In this document: positions 1-8,524 of the stretch, piece after piece
Layout: each line of letters opens with the position of its first letter
How positions within the stretch are numbered: the stretch's first letter is position 1
Assembly (NCBI GenBank): GCA_001599755.1
Contig: BCHX01000021.1
Coordinates: 3,054 to 18,890, forward strand
DNA from: Gliomastix tumulicola
Lineage: Eukaryota; Ascomycota; Sordariomycetes; Hypocreales; Bionectriaceae
Direction: 5' to 3'
DNA: 15,837 bases
The notes under the pieces: model-generated
What the model saw: only the letters and a program-made list of their open reading frames with translations
Database searches by the model: none
Told to the model about the DNA's origin: nothing
Translations under genes and position numbers: made by a program

Positions 1-95
1 GGGGGCTGGAGAGTCTGTTCCCTCGCCTCCCCAACGCGCTCGTCTTCGCCTGGCGAGGGCATATTGGCCTTGAGCCAGCTCAGAAAGTTCCCCAT
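1..95 (-). CDS. possible 5' end of a gene leaving the window (31 codons)
   Basis: Read on the minus strand from an ATG at 95-93, this frame stays open to the left edge and begins MGNFLSWLKANMPSPGEDER. The ATG has a favourable fungal context (A at -3, G at +4). Gly2 and Ser6 fit the MGxxxS pattern of N-myristoylated proteins, which would place the product at a membrane; that role is inference from a short motif. The stretch is hydrophobic, then acidic and charged, as real N-termini often are. Only 31 codons are visible and no family is recognised. It could equally be a chance open frame in GC-rich DNA. Confidence 0.3.
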   Translation of the reverse strand, partial: MGNFLSWLKANMPSPGEDERVGEAREQTLQP

Positions 96-2394
96 CGTGG
101 TAGTCAAGCGAAGGTCGACATCCTGGGGGGTATGTTGTAGCGTGGCGCAACACCTCCATCTCTTTGACCCTGATTATAGATTTATACTCCTTCGTAGCGC
201 GGACGGAATGGGCTTTTCAACGTTTGCTGCTTTGTCCGGTCTTAGGCTAGACGGCGGCAAGTGCGGGCAAGATAACTGAGGACCATATTGTGCCTACGGC
301 CGATATTGGCCGTCAGGAGAACGGCCTAGCCACTATGTGGAAAGAACAGGCCACACCACCCGTTTGCTGCCCGGGGTCGAAAGAGGCCGAGCTAGTACGT
401 GGCTTCCCGGGCCAGTTTCTGACGCGCGCCCAGCCATTGGATTCGAAATGCCTGCCGTGGCACCATATGTGCTTGAATGGGAGACCTGCATTGCGAATAT
501 TCGAGTTCGCCCTTGCGGATTGCTGGGATGTATTCGAAAGGTCGGGACCGGACGGCTGCGCCGGGGTACTCTGCCCAGAGTGTGTCTTGACGGCGGGTAT
601 TCCTGCCGATAAGGCCAGGCTACCGTGTTGCGCAAGGTGTCGGTGGACGGCGTGCGGAAAGGACTGTCGGTCACTAGAGGCGGATCTGGAGTGGCAACAT
701 CGACGAGGGATCATCTTGAAGGAAAGCGTGCGGGCATTTCGACTGAGAAGTCGACAACACAAACGGTTCGCTCTCGGCAAGCCGACATCTTCGATGAGTG
801 GCGCTACTCGCCGCTTGCTGCCGTGGACGGAGAAATAGGGATCGGGGGGCGTCTCCGCTGGTAGGACAGGCAATGTATGGGCAGTGATTGCGCCAACGAA
901 GTGACGGTATGAAGCGAGGGCGGCCTAGAGAGGTGTGCATGCTGATGATGGGACTTGGCGGTGCCTCTGGGCAAGCTTCTCCCGTTTACGTGCGTGGAAC
1001 GGACCGGAAAAACCGTTCCCGGGTCCGCCGCACAGGCTTCTTCCCGATTAGCGAAGGGAGCTTAGCCTATGATAGATGCGCTCAAAACGCTGTGTAGCTG
1101 TAGGGGTCGCTTGCATAGCGCGCACGGTATTTTGAAGTAGCTGACTGCAACTTCAGCCGGTGGTTTGCGGCCACGACACAGCCAGCAACGGTGAGTCCTC
1201 GTCTGATCACCTCGTCACGGTTGACACCGCCAGGCACGTCCACCCTCGAACCCGGCCAGCACGCCGCGCCACTACCCGGCTTACGAGACGAAAGAACGAA
1301 ACCACGCGTATGGTCAATACGGGTGCCACGGGCACGTAGTATTGAAAGGGCCATGGGAAAGCATCTTCCCAATCGCGGACCTAGCTTGGTCTGCTTGAGC
1401 AAATGATCTGGGCCGCAGGCTCCCTCTCGCTCCCACCCGGCGGGCCACCTGAACGGTCACTGCTGGTTGCTGACATCTACGCGCAATCTACAATGGAAGA
1501 CTGTGACTCTGGCTCCACCTGCGCCAGCCCGAGAGCGAGAAGCTACTTCAACGAACGGACGAGATGATACTGCGCCCGCGGACCAAACAGACCAAAGATG
1601 CGGGGAAGGGGGCAAGTTTTGTGTATGTTTTGACGTGCAAGGAACGAAGGCCGCTCGTCGATGGCAACACGAATGTTTCCCAGACAAGGCCCGGAGGCCG
1701 CTCCCCTACACCGCTGCCTTCAAGGACCTCGCCTCGGGACGCGTGCCCCTAAAAAGAAGGAGACCGACTTTTCTGATGGCTTGGCTCAGCTTCGACCGAT
1801 CGAAGGTAGCTGTTGGCTCTGAGCGTGCGAAAGAAGTAGCTCCTTAGCAAGTCTACCATGCGCTTGCCCTACCGCGATGGCTTCCACGATGGAAGACGGC
1901 TGTCGCTACCCCACTGAGCAAATCATAATCGGGGAAACAGCCATGTGAACGGCGCCCAGTCAAGCCCCGCCCACGGCCACGATGGCTCGGTCCCGACCCG
2001 GTCGAGCACCAGGGGTCAACTGAGAGAGGATCATGCAAGCCTGAGGGGGTCGGACCAGAGGTCTTCTGGCCTACTAGTCTGCTCTACGAAGGGGAACAAG
2101 AGCTATTGTCATCTACCTGGGCCTTATTCCAGTGGCCGATCGGGAAAGCTGCCCTCCATTCTTGAAGCCTGGCTGCCTTGCTATGGAAACGCAGAGTCCA
2201 GATGTGATGGGCTCGTCGTGCTTGCAGCTGCGCACGAAAGGGAGGGCCATCCATCTATCACCTGGCTGGCTGCTCTCCTGCACGCGAACTCCGAGCTCAG
2301 TACATGAACCTTCCTTTGTGACGGCGCCACTTGAAACGGCGTCCCAGGTCCATGTGCGACCATCTGGCAGGCTTGGCGCCTGATTTTCGAATGG

Positions 2395-2485
2395 CTGTTT
2401 TCTTTCCTTGCGTCTACGATGCTTTTCCCTTTGTCTTTCTCTTTTCACTTGACTTCCTGCCCTTTGCATTCCTCCCCTTTCGTGT
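2395..2485 (+). other. pyrimidine-rich (CT) tract
   Basis: About 90 bases are dominated by C and T on the plus strand, with repeated ttttc, cctttg and tcttt words. CT-rich tracts are common just upstream of fungal transcription starts, but no convincing gene follows, so a promoter role is only a possibility. Confidence 0.35.
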
Positions 2486-2930
2486 TAGGCAGAGTATGTG
2501 CTCCTCCTTCCGGGCAACGAACTTTCCCCAGCAAGTGATTCGCTCGCCAATAGCCGGCGACACCGCCGTGCTGCGCAATGACGCTCTTGGCTTGTAGTGA
2601 CTACGGGATCTAGTCTCCTCTGTGACACAGCACCACTATCGTATTAGTATTCCGGGCTAAGGACAACCTGAAGGGACCTTGTTCGTAACGAGCACAACAT
2701 TGGGCGCTGTAGACACGTTGTAAGAAGTTGCGCTACGACGACTCACCACACCAGCCGTTGATCGATTGCTGGCTTGTGGCATCCGTGGCCAAAGCGAGCA
2801 GTCTAGTGAGGGACCCGTCTGGAAGGAGCCGAGAACACAACGCCGACACCGACGAACATGGAAAGTCAGTGTGCTGGCCTTTAGTTTGACGCGGTGTATA
2901 CCTCGGCTAGCGAGATCGGTGCGCCTGTGG

Positions 2931-2975
2931 GACGCACAGGAGTCCGCTGCGACGCACAGGAGTCCGCTGCGACGC
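2931..2975. repeat. exact 20-bp tandem duplication
   Basis: The 20-base unit gacgcacaggagtccgctgc at 2931-2950 is repeated without a mismatch at 2951-2970, followed by the start of a third unit (gacgc, 2971-2975). An identical neighbouring copy suggests recent replication slippage. Confidence 0.95.
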
Positions 2976-3051
2976 CGTACGCGCGCCGGACTCGATCTCG
3001 TTTCTGGTACGGCATGAAGGGAGCGCCTACGGAAGTAGCTGTTCCATGACT

Positions 3052-3069
3052 GGATACAAGGGATACAAG
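3052..3069. repeat. exact 9-bp tandem duplication
   Basis: The unit ggatacaag occurs twice back to back (3052-3060 and 3061-3069), with two further matching bases after it. This is a short slippage product. Confidence 0.9.
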
Positions 3070-3631
3070 GGCTTGTCCTGCTCCGTCTGCTGTTGCTCAT
3101 CCTTGTCCGGCCGGCATCCTTCATCGCCGGTCATGGCGTCCCGCTACATGCGTGTGGCGAGACGTGGTAGGCGCCAATTGCCCGTGCACCCCTTCCCCAA
3201 GGCTCGGAGTGGTCGTGTTGTTTCGAAGATCGCCATCGCAGATGGTGACTCAGTGGCCCGGGCTGTGTGTTGATCGAAGCTTGTGTTTGGGGGGTTCGTA
3301 GCAGACCAGACGACGCGATGCATAGACGCAGGACGCCGACTCCGTGGATTCTCTGTGCCTGCCTCTTGGATTGGCCACGGCGCTCATGCTATGGGCTCGA
3401 CGGATTCGGGGCTGTTTCCTCGTACGCTGTCGGGCGCCGTGAATCATGCATCGAGGCCTGCGCCCAACTAGAGGACGATCGCCCCTCCGGTGGCCGAAAG
3501 GCGCCCAGGACGTCCTTTTCAGAGACGACGGGCTCGGGGAGACGGCGGATGGGCAGGCGGCGATCTATGCACCGGCCTTTTTGCATCCATGGATGGGGCG
3601 CCAGCGTGCAGTCCCCAGACGAGAGAAGGTG

Positions 3632-3642
3632 CCCCCCCCCCC
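3632..3642. repeat. C11 homopolymer
   Basis: There is a run of eleven C, then T and five more C. Runs of this length are prone to length error in sequencing and assembly, so reading frames crossing it should not be trusted. Confidence 0.9.
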
Positions 3643-3758
3643 TCCCCCTAGGTCATATCGGCAGGTACATCGATGATACAGCGGGCAGACAGTCCCGAGA
3701 GTTCTGGTCTCCATGGCCTGGGAGGCTGCTCCTGGCCCGCCGTACCTTGCTCGTCAGT

Positions 3759-3782
3759 CAGGTTCAGGTTCAGGTTCAGGTT
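3759..3782 (-). repeat. (CAGGTT)4 hexamer array, probable LINE 3' tail
   Basis: Four perfect CAGGTT units lie here (AACCTG read on the minus strand). They sit about 250 bases beyond the stop codon of the minus-strand LINE coding sequence, where such elements end in a simple-sequence tail. Interpreting them as that tail is inference; they are not the TTAGGG telomere repeat. Confidence 0.7.
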
Positions 3783-4031
3783 CAATTTCTGCTCGGTTGT
3801 AGCCGCCCTTTCCTGGCAGCTATGCCCTGAAGCGGGGTTTGGCCGACCGCCGAGGTGCCCCGGATGCTCGTCCGGACGACTCCACTTCGCCAACGCCGTC
3901 CGGCGCTGGCCAGCTGCCTCCAAACTTCCTGCTTTTCTACCTAAACCTAGTGCTAGGATCTTACAGGGCGTCACGTCTGCCCCGAGTGTGCGTCCTCGTA
4001 CCTACAGTCTCCCCCCAGTGCTCGGCTTTGT

Positions 4032-5658
4032 CTACTTATGAACTGATCCTAAACTGCCCAAGGATCCCAGTTTGCTCCATAAACTTGACGACCTTGCTAT
4101 GCTGCGCTCGCTCAACAGTTGTCGGGGATTCGGTCGTCCGGGAAAATGCCCCAGCTCTTGACGTCGGAGTGCGATGTGCTTTCTACACTGAAGTAGAACG
4201 TGGGCGACCGTTTGCCGTCCTTCGCCGCAGTCGCATTGCGGGTCGGTAACGCCCAGTACTCTTCGTCTGAACAGAAAGTCCTTCATCCCAATCTTCTCCG
4301 TCCGGACTTGGACGTACATGGCGCTCTGCCTTTTGCTGAAGTACTTGTGCGGTTGCAGCACTTTCCGTGTTGGCACCGGCGTGTGCCAGAATGTGGCCCG
4401 GCCTCGGGATTCCTGCTGCCACTGTGCTTGCCACCTTCTGCCGACGACCTTGCGCGACCACTGTTTCAGCGTGGATTTCAAGGAGTGCAGGACAGGGGGT
4501 TGCGGTGCCTTTGGTCCTGGCGGACCCCCTTAGCCTCCATCCCGTGGCCTCCTTCGCCGCTCGATCGGCCGCCTCGCTACCATAGATTCCCTTGTGCGCT
4601 GGGACCCATCGGATCTCTACGCTCAGACCTTGCCCTTGGAGGTTTTGTAGTTGCTGTGTGACGGTTCGGAGCAGGTAGGCCCCGGATGCGCCTCTCGGCT
4701 TGACCGCTGATCGGATCGCTGCCTGGTTGTCTGTGTATATCAGAGCCTTCTTTCTACGATTCCCTCTGTCTTGGTCTTCCTGCGCCATCTGGAGGGCCAG
4801 GATGATGCCTTGTAGTTCACCGGCATACGCTGTCGACACGGTGTTGTCACCTATGTAGGCGCTCTTGGTCTGGTGCGTCGCGGTGCACACGGCCGCCGCG
4901 CCGATATGGCCGTTGATGCCGCTTCCGTCCGTGTAGATGTGTATGGCGTCTGGCTCACTGCGAATGCTGCACCGGTGCCTGGCCTCAGCCTTCTCGGCGC
5001 TCTCCTCGATGTACGTGCTTGGGCCTATCCACCACGGTGGGATGACGTGGGGGGCGATTGCTTCTATTCTCTCCAGGTCGAAGCCTCCTTCGTCTTGTAT
5101 GGCTTTTCGTATGGCTCTGCGTGGGCTCATTTTCGACCCCTAGTCCTCGGTATCCATGGAGCCGTGCTGGGGTGCTTGGTTCCCCAAGCCGATTCCTGCC
5201 AGGCAGTCGGCGTTGTGTTTCCAAATCTGGTGCTCGAGGGGCAGGAGGTATGTTTCGATGTCTAGAGCGGGGGCCGAAGTCGCTCGGTAAGCGCCGGACA
5301 GGACCCGGGCCGCCCGCGCTTGCATGCTTTGCAGTTGTGCCAATGTCTTGTCTGTGTACGGCTTGCCCCGCGTCCGCCAATTCGTGTTGGACCACGCCGA
5401 GCATGCGTACATGATTTGCGGCACCACTACTCCGCGGTAGATCTCCCGCGCGTCGCCCAAGGTCAGGCCCCATGTCGAGCTACCCAGGCTGCTGAGAGCC
5501 GAGATGGTCTTGGTCGCCTTGCGTCGCACCTCGTCCATGTGAGGTTTCCATCGCAGGGCCGAGTCCATGATGAGACCGAGGTACCAATGTCTGAAGCACA
5601 ATCACAATGGAACGCTCAGGGTCCGGATCTTGGGTCTTTCAAAGACAGTCTTTTTGCT
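4032..5658 (-). pseudogene. LINE ORF2 remnant: RT C-terminal region, RNase H, zinc knuckle
   Basis: One minus-strand frame runs from about 5658 to about 4500, interrupted by TGA at 5602-5604 and TAG at 5140-5142. It then shifts frame near 4480-4500 and continues to a stop at 4032. The first part (YLGLIMDSALRWKPHMDEV, then a PQIMYACSAW motif) is the region behind the reverse-transcriptase core. Counting from the Met at 5130, RNase H shows IYTDGSG (Asp68), AGELQGI (Glu105), YTDNQAAI (Asp134) and the HKGIYGSEAADRAAKEA segment (His179, Asp189), so its catalytic residues are intact. The shifted part ends with CDCGEGRQTVAHVLLQC and a short Gly-Ser-Leu repeat. The two stops could come from CAG and CGA by C-to-T change, as in RIP or methyl-C deamination. 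Retrotransposition is not possible from this copy. Confidence 0.88.
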
Positions 5659-5920
5659 CTCCTGACATTGTATGAGAGTCACGCCCGGTAGTAGGGTATA
5701 AGATGGTTCCCAGTTGTGTATATATAATGAAGGTGGCCAAAATTCACCAACCGGCCGCCTCATGGCCACAATCTGAGGCCCAGCCAACCTCGATAGTTGC
5801 TTCCATGGCCTCTTCAGATATCAGGTACGACACTGCACGTGGTCGATACCAGAGATGTAGGAAGTGAACGTGGACTGTCACTCCAGAGGTATTACATGAG
5901 GTACCACTATTGGTTATATA

Positions 5921-5957
5921 CCGCCTGACAGCCATGGCTTGCGTCGACAGCCCTACT
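5921..5957 (+). repeat. left terminal inverted repeat
   Basis: This pairs with 7271-7307 (34/37 identical). The inner 24 bases, from atggcttgcgtcg through cagccctact, are perfect except for position 5933 just outside them. It includes the 10-bp palindrome agccatggct (5930-5939) and a GTCGAC site. Confidence 0.85.
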
Positions 5958-6589
5958 TCTATTATCGATTGCCAGCTACCCTCAATTGTCGCCTTGTCCT
6001 TGTCAACTTCCTGATTTTTCCTTATCTCCGACCAAACTTCCAGATGCTGATATATCCGAAATTAGTTGAGATGTACACCCGTATCAGTACGCGACGCGTC
6101 AACCTCGTTTGCATCTTCCATCATAACAATTCCCTTCTCGTCCGCAATTCACTGTATATTGGAAGTCACGCTTCACGCAGGCGGGGGCGTAGTGCTAGAA
6201 ACATTGTTTGACGATGTATCTACATCACGCCATCTCGATGCAATCTGTCTACGCGGAGTAGCTATTTGTAAACGCAGGTTGGCACCACTTGTAGATGATG
6301 GACCTGTGATTAGGCAGGAAATTCATTTTCACAGCACCGGTAAGGGTCCGCCCGCGCCTAATCCAAGGCTACTAGTGAGGCGGAGTAGAGCTCGGTAGAA
6401 TTTGGATGCTAGGAGCGCCTGCTTGTGCATATGTTGACTTTTATATTTTCTATGGTATACATCGTCGCGAAGCTCTCCGTGTTAGTCCAGCGATATATCA
6501 ATGTTGGGTTTCCGATCAAATTGTGCTAATAGTCCTATCTACACCTTCCTAAGATTACTTGGTCCAAAGTTAACTCGCCACTCATAAGG

Positions 6590-7045
6590 ATGAAACTACA
6601 AGACCTCTGCATTGCCAAGTTATATGGCGTGAGGGAGACAATTCCACTAGACAACTACCAGGTGGGTACGTTTTTAGGGGAGCAAGGCATACATTGCGTT
6701 GGATTCATCGAAAACGGTGATGATGAAAACGGATGGGCTTCCTTGAATTACAAGCTATATATAGCTCGTGATAAAGACGCCCACACATCAGACCGAGCGT
6801 CGTACTTCAAGATGCTGAGAACGTTGCGGGTGTATGGTCCACTCAATATTCGCAATGGGGTGAGTCCGAAAGAGTTCATCGACGAACTTCGGGCGGATGA
6901 GGGGCGCTACGAGCGGGCGTATGGGACAGAAAGCACGAGAGACCTGTTTTGGGCCCTGGTGGAAGGACGGGTAGCGAGGCTAGCCAATACAATGCGGGCA
7001 CTTTGGCCACGTCCTCTCTTTAAGAGCTACGGTAGGATGAAATGA
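6590..7045 (+). CDS. orphan 151-aa protein inside the candidate transposon
   Basis: A continuous ATG-started frame of 151 codons ends in TGA. The product is soluble and of mixed composition, without signal peptide, membrane segment, repeats or low-complexity runs. It begins MKLQDLCIAKLYGVRETIP, has only two cysteines (Cys7 and Cys36), an acidic GDDENG turn near residue 45, and becomes arginine-rich and basic toward the C-terminus. It is the only long ATG-started frame with protein-like composition between the inverted repeats, lying 669 bases from the left end and 262 from the right. I recognise no family. It could be cargo captured by the element, a small protein of the element itself, or an effector-like orphan gene whose flanks were invaded. 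No intron is needed to read it. It is too short to be a transposase. Confidence 0.55.
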   Translation: MKLQDLCIAKLYGVRETIPLDNYQVGTFLGEQGIHCVGFIENGDDENGWASLNYKLYIARDKDAHTSDRASYFKMLRTLRVYGPLNIRNGVSPKEFIDELRADEGRYERAYGTESTRDLFWALVEGRVARLANTMRALWPRPLFKSYGRMK

Positions 7046-7082
7046 TAAGTATGCGTGGTTTCGAGTTTGGCAGTGGCGGTTG

Positions 7083-7103
7083 TGGCTTGCGTCGCCAGCC
7101 CTA
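7083..7103 (+). repeat. internal copy of the TIR core, direct orientation
   Basis: The 21 bases tggcttgcgtcgccagcccta match 5935-5955 with one mismatch. Weaker similarity continues for about 50 bases (a shared tcctt...gtcaactt block near 5998-6010 and 7134-7147), suggesting a diverged direct repeat of about 75-80 bases on either side of the ORF at 6590-7045. Confidence 0.75.
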
Positions 7104-7270
7104 TATCGCAACGAGCTCGTTGTAAGCCGGCATCCTTCGTCAACTTACCACCTCTTCAGAATGCGTGAGGCTAACGGCTAGTTCAATAACAGTAGACGAG
7201 TTTGCTCTAGCCGCTATTGGAAGTAGAGATTCTTAAAGCATCTGAACCTGATACACGTGGGTATTGGTAC

Positions 7271-7307
7271 AGTAGGGCTGTCGACGCAAGCCATAGCTGT
7301 CGGGAGG
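7271..7307 (-). repeat. right terminal inverted repeat
   Basis: This is the inverted partner of 5921-5957. Differences are three single substitutions near the outer end; the inner part, agtagggctgtcgacgcaag, is identical to the complement of the left copy. Confidence 0.85.
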
Positions 7308-7576
7308 ATAGAGAATGAGAGTGGATGTGTCAGAAGCGATAAACAAGCGCTGACTTCACTTATCCTGTTTATTCTGCCGTCATAGCCGACTAATGCGAGA
7401 GACATAACATGATAACAGAATAGCAGGATAGAAGATGATTAGCACGTTATGCAGAACAGCCAACAGAATAACTGAACAAGTTGCCCATTCATATTCCTGA
7501 CCGTGTAGTAGACCGCCAAGTGGGTCGTGCCTCCATGCTGGGATGGATTTGATTGCTACCCCTGGCAGGGAGTAGT

Positions 7577-7803
7577 TGTCAAGGCCTGGTCTTGGAATGA
7601 AGTGAAGAGGGTGAGAGGGCACGTAGAAGGTGGCGGTTTAGGTGCGAGGTTCAGGCGAACTCGCAGCTAGGTGTGTGTGTGTGACTGTATTAATCTCTGA
7701 GGTTCCTTCTAAGTCTGACATTCTGATCCCCTTTTATGCTAAATCTCCTCCCACGTGACCCCCTGCTCTGAGGTCCAGGGTAAATAAGAATCGGCTCCTG
7801 ACA
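7577..7803 (-). mobile_element. solo LTR (227 bp) with 5-bp target-site duplication
   Basis: The segment begins tgtca (7577-7581) and ends tgaca (7799-7803), the short terminal inverted repeats expected of an LTR. It is flanked by the identical pentanucleotide gtagt at 7572-7576 and 7804-7808, a perfect target-site duplication. Read on the minus strand it carries CATAAAAGG, a TATA-like element, about 70 bases from its start, and a CT-rich stretch before its end, which sets the orientation. No gag-pol sequence or second LTR lies in the window, so this is the scar of intra-element recombination. The Ty1/copia or Ty3/gypsy class cannot be decided from the LTR alone. A (GT)6 run lies inside at 7671-7682. 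Confidence 0.88.
7730..7738 (-). promoter_or_regulatory. TATA-like box of the solo LTR
   Basis: The minus strand reads CATAAAAGG here, about 65-75 bases into the LTR from its 5' end. That is where the U3 promoter of an LTR retrotransposon would sit. Any transcription would run leftward toward the candidate transposon. Confidence 0.55.
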
Positions 7804-7808
7804 GTAGT

Positions 7809-8281
7809 TGAGCAAGGGAGGTGAACAAACTAACCGCCATATTCCATCCAACGTGCTCTGGAAGTACGCACTATGGGAGAAGAACTATCACATTCGTTGC
7901 AGCTATGTATTGAACCCCACTCCCATGTTCTTGTCTAATATTATCCAGATTGTCCCTTTCCCCTCTTAATCAAATGTCAGTCGACATGCGAAGCCTTGTC
8001 CTGAACTTTTTGAACACAGAAGGGCCCCGACCAGATACAAGCATTCAACCCCTCGACGGGCCCGCCCGCAAACCCTGTGAAGGCTTATACCGGGGAGCAA
8101 CTGGCTGAGGGTATGGGATAGGCCATGTTCCGTGTTCATGAATGAATGAATGATGACCCGGTCACAGGCGCGTCACGCACTACCAGCTCAGCTCCCTGTC
8201 ATGGTGTAGCTCTCAACAAACAAGCCTTACATTGGGGTATCAAAGAAACAAGGACACAAATAAGCCACGCCTGAAGATCCC
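7809..8281. other. intergenic stretch between solo LTR and pseudogene field
   Basis: No open frame with protein-like character and no RNA gene was recognised. The only structured feature is a short (ATGA)4 array at 8138-8153. Confidence 0.5.
8138..8153. repeat. (ATGA)4 microsatellite
   Basis: Four perfect tandem copies of atga lie in otherwise unremarkable intergenic DNA. Confidence 0.9.
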
Positions 8282-8524
8282 TCATAGCGTCAGGCCAGTA
8301 TCAGCATTATCACGGCTCACGAACCCACCGAGCACATTTTCTCTCCACCACGGCACGCAGACATCCCGACACCAGGCGACCAATTCGCGAAGGCCTGCAA
8401 CGATCTTGGCCCATCTGCAGATTTGCTGCCTCCAGCTCATTACCCGGCGTCTTAGTCTCGATGCTCAACACGATGGGCCGCAGCTGCAAAGGGGCGAAGC
8501 CCTTTCCCCTCACGATTGCCCCAG
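8282..8524 (-). pseudogene. PD-(D/E)XK nuclease-like fragment: catalytic core plus C-terminal helix
   Basis: The minus strand reads FAPLQLRPIVLSIETK and then TPGNELEAANLQMG. The SIETK motif supplies the E-x-K half of the nuclease active site in the fungal PD-(D/E)XK nuclease-like family (Pfam PDDEXK_12 type, named from memory). After a frame change near 8405 it continues KIVAGLRELVAWCRDVCVP, which resembles the last helix of the same domain, and stops at 8282-8284. The 60-80 residues normally between core and final helix, including the QGHDW segment, are missing. The N-terminal part and the first catalytic aspartate are also absent. It is a deleted, frameshifted relic with no expected activity. 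It lies directly downstream of a NACHT-like fragment, so the order is not that of one ordinary gene. Confidence 0.7.

Larger units (their letters stand above)
96..3750. other. GC-rich stretch with no supportable gene
   Basis: Open frames of 60-190 codons occur here on both strands, but they overlap one another, often begin at non-ATG codons, and translate into arginine-, serine- and proline-rich sequence without recognisable domains. That is what chance frames in GC-rich DNA look like. I found no rRNA, no convincing tRNA, no CRISPR and no transposase motif. The visible content is short local duplications, a pyrimidine-rich tract near 2395-2485 and a C run near 3632. A gene with several introns could be hidden here and would not be seen by eye. 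Confidence 0.5.
3759..5690 (-). mobile_element. 5'-truncated LINE (Tad-clade-like non-LTR retrotransposon)
   Basis: The minus strand encodes, in order, the segment following a LINE reverse-transcriptase core, an RNase H domain and a terminal CxC-x8-H-x4-C knuckle. That order is typical of the last third of ORF2 in fungal Tad-type elements. ORF1, the endonuclease and the catalytic reverse-transcriptase motifs are absent, so this is a 5'-truncated copy, the usual product of incomplete target-primed reverse transcription. The 3' end is placed at the AACCTG array. The 5' end is uncertain, about 5650-5690, where recognisable protein similarity fades. I found no convincing target-site duplication: TTGCTC-type words flank both ends but match poorly. 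Confidence 0.85.
5921..7307. mobile_element. candidate 1.39-kb DNA transposon with 37-bp TIRs
   Basis: The 37 bases at 5921-5957 match the reverse complement of 7271-7307 at 34 of 37 positions, so the segment is bounded by terminal inverted repeats. The trinucleotide ATA flanks both sides (5918-5920 and 7308-7310), which could be a 3-bp target duplication, though chance gives one match in 64. A 21-bp piece of the TIR recurs internally at 7083-7103. The interior is AT-richer than the surrounding GC-rich DNA and carries one intact 151-codon ORF; no transposase motif is visible. I cannot assign a superfamily: a 3-bp duplication would be compatible with PIF/Harbinger or CACTA types, but the ends do not look like ones I know. 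It would be non-autonomous. Confidence 0.55.

Noticed and set aside
290..873. Overlapping frames of about 180 codons on both strands, the plus one with a cysteine-rich stretch
   Set aside because: The plus frame begins at GTG, an equally long frame overlaps it on the minus strand, and no domain is recognisable. This is typical of GC-rich non-coding DNA.
3759..3782. CAGGTT array as an interstitial telomere
   Set aside because: The unit is not TTAGGG or a one-base variant in register, and its position fits a LINE tail better.
3267..3830. Plus-strand frame of 187 codons crossing the C11 run and the CAGGTT array
   Set aside because: It is held open partly by simple repeats (a Val-Gln run), is overlapped by other frames, and has no recognisable domain.
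5636..5660. Possible LINE target-site duplication (ttgctc words near 3747 and 5650)
   Set aside because: Only about 9 of 14 aligned bases match, no better than chance in a search of this size.
6066..6398. Plus-strand frame of 110 codons upstream of the orphan ORF, with a gtaagg word near 6342 that could be a splice donor
   Set aside because: It has no ATG start, no convincing branch point and acceptor joined to the ORF at 6590, and the ORF reads well from its own ATG.
7380..7622. Minus-strand frame of 80 codons with a hydrophobic C-terminus
   Set aside because: It starts inside the solo LTR and runs out across its end, so it is not an independent gene.
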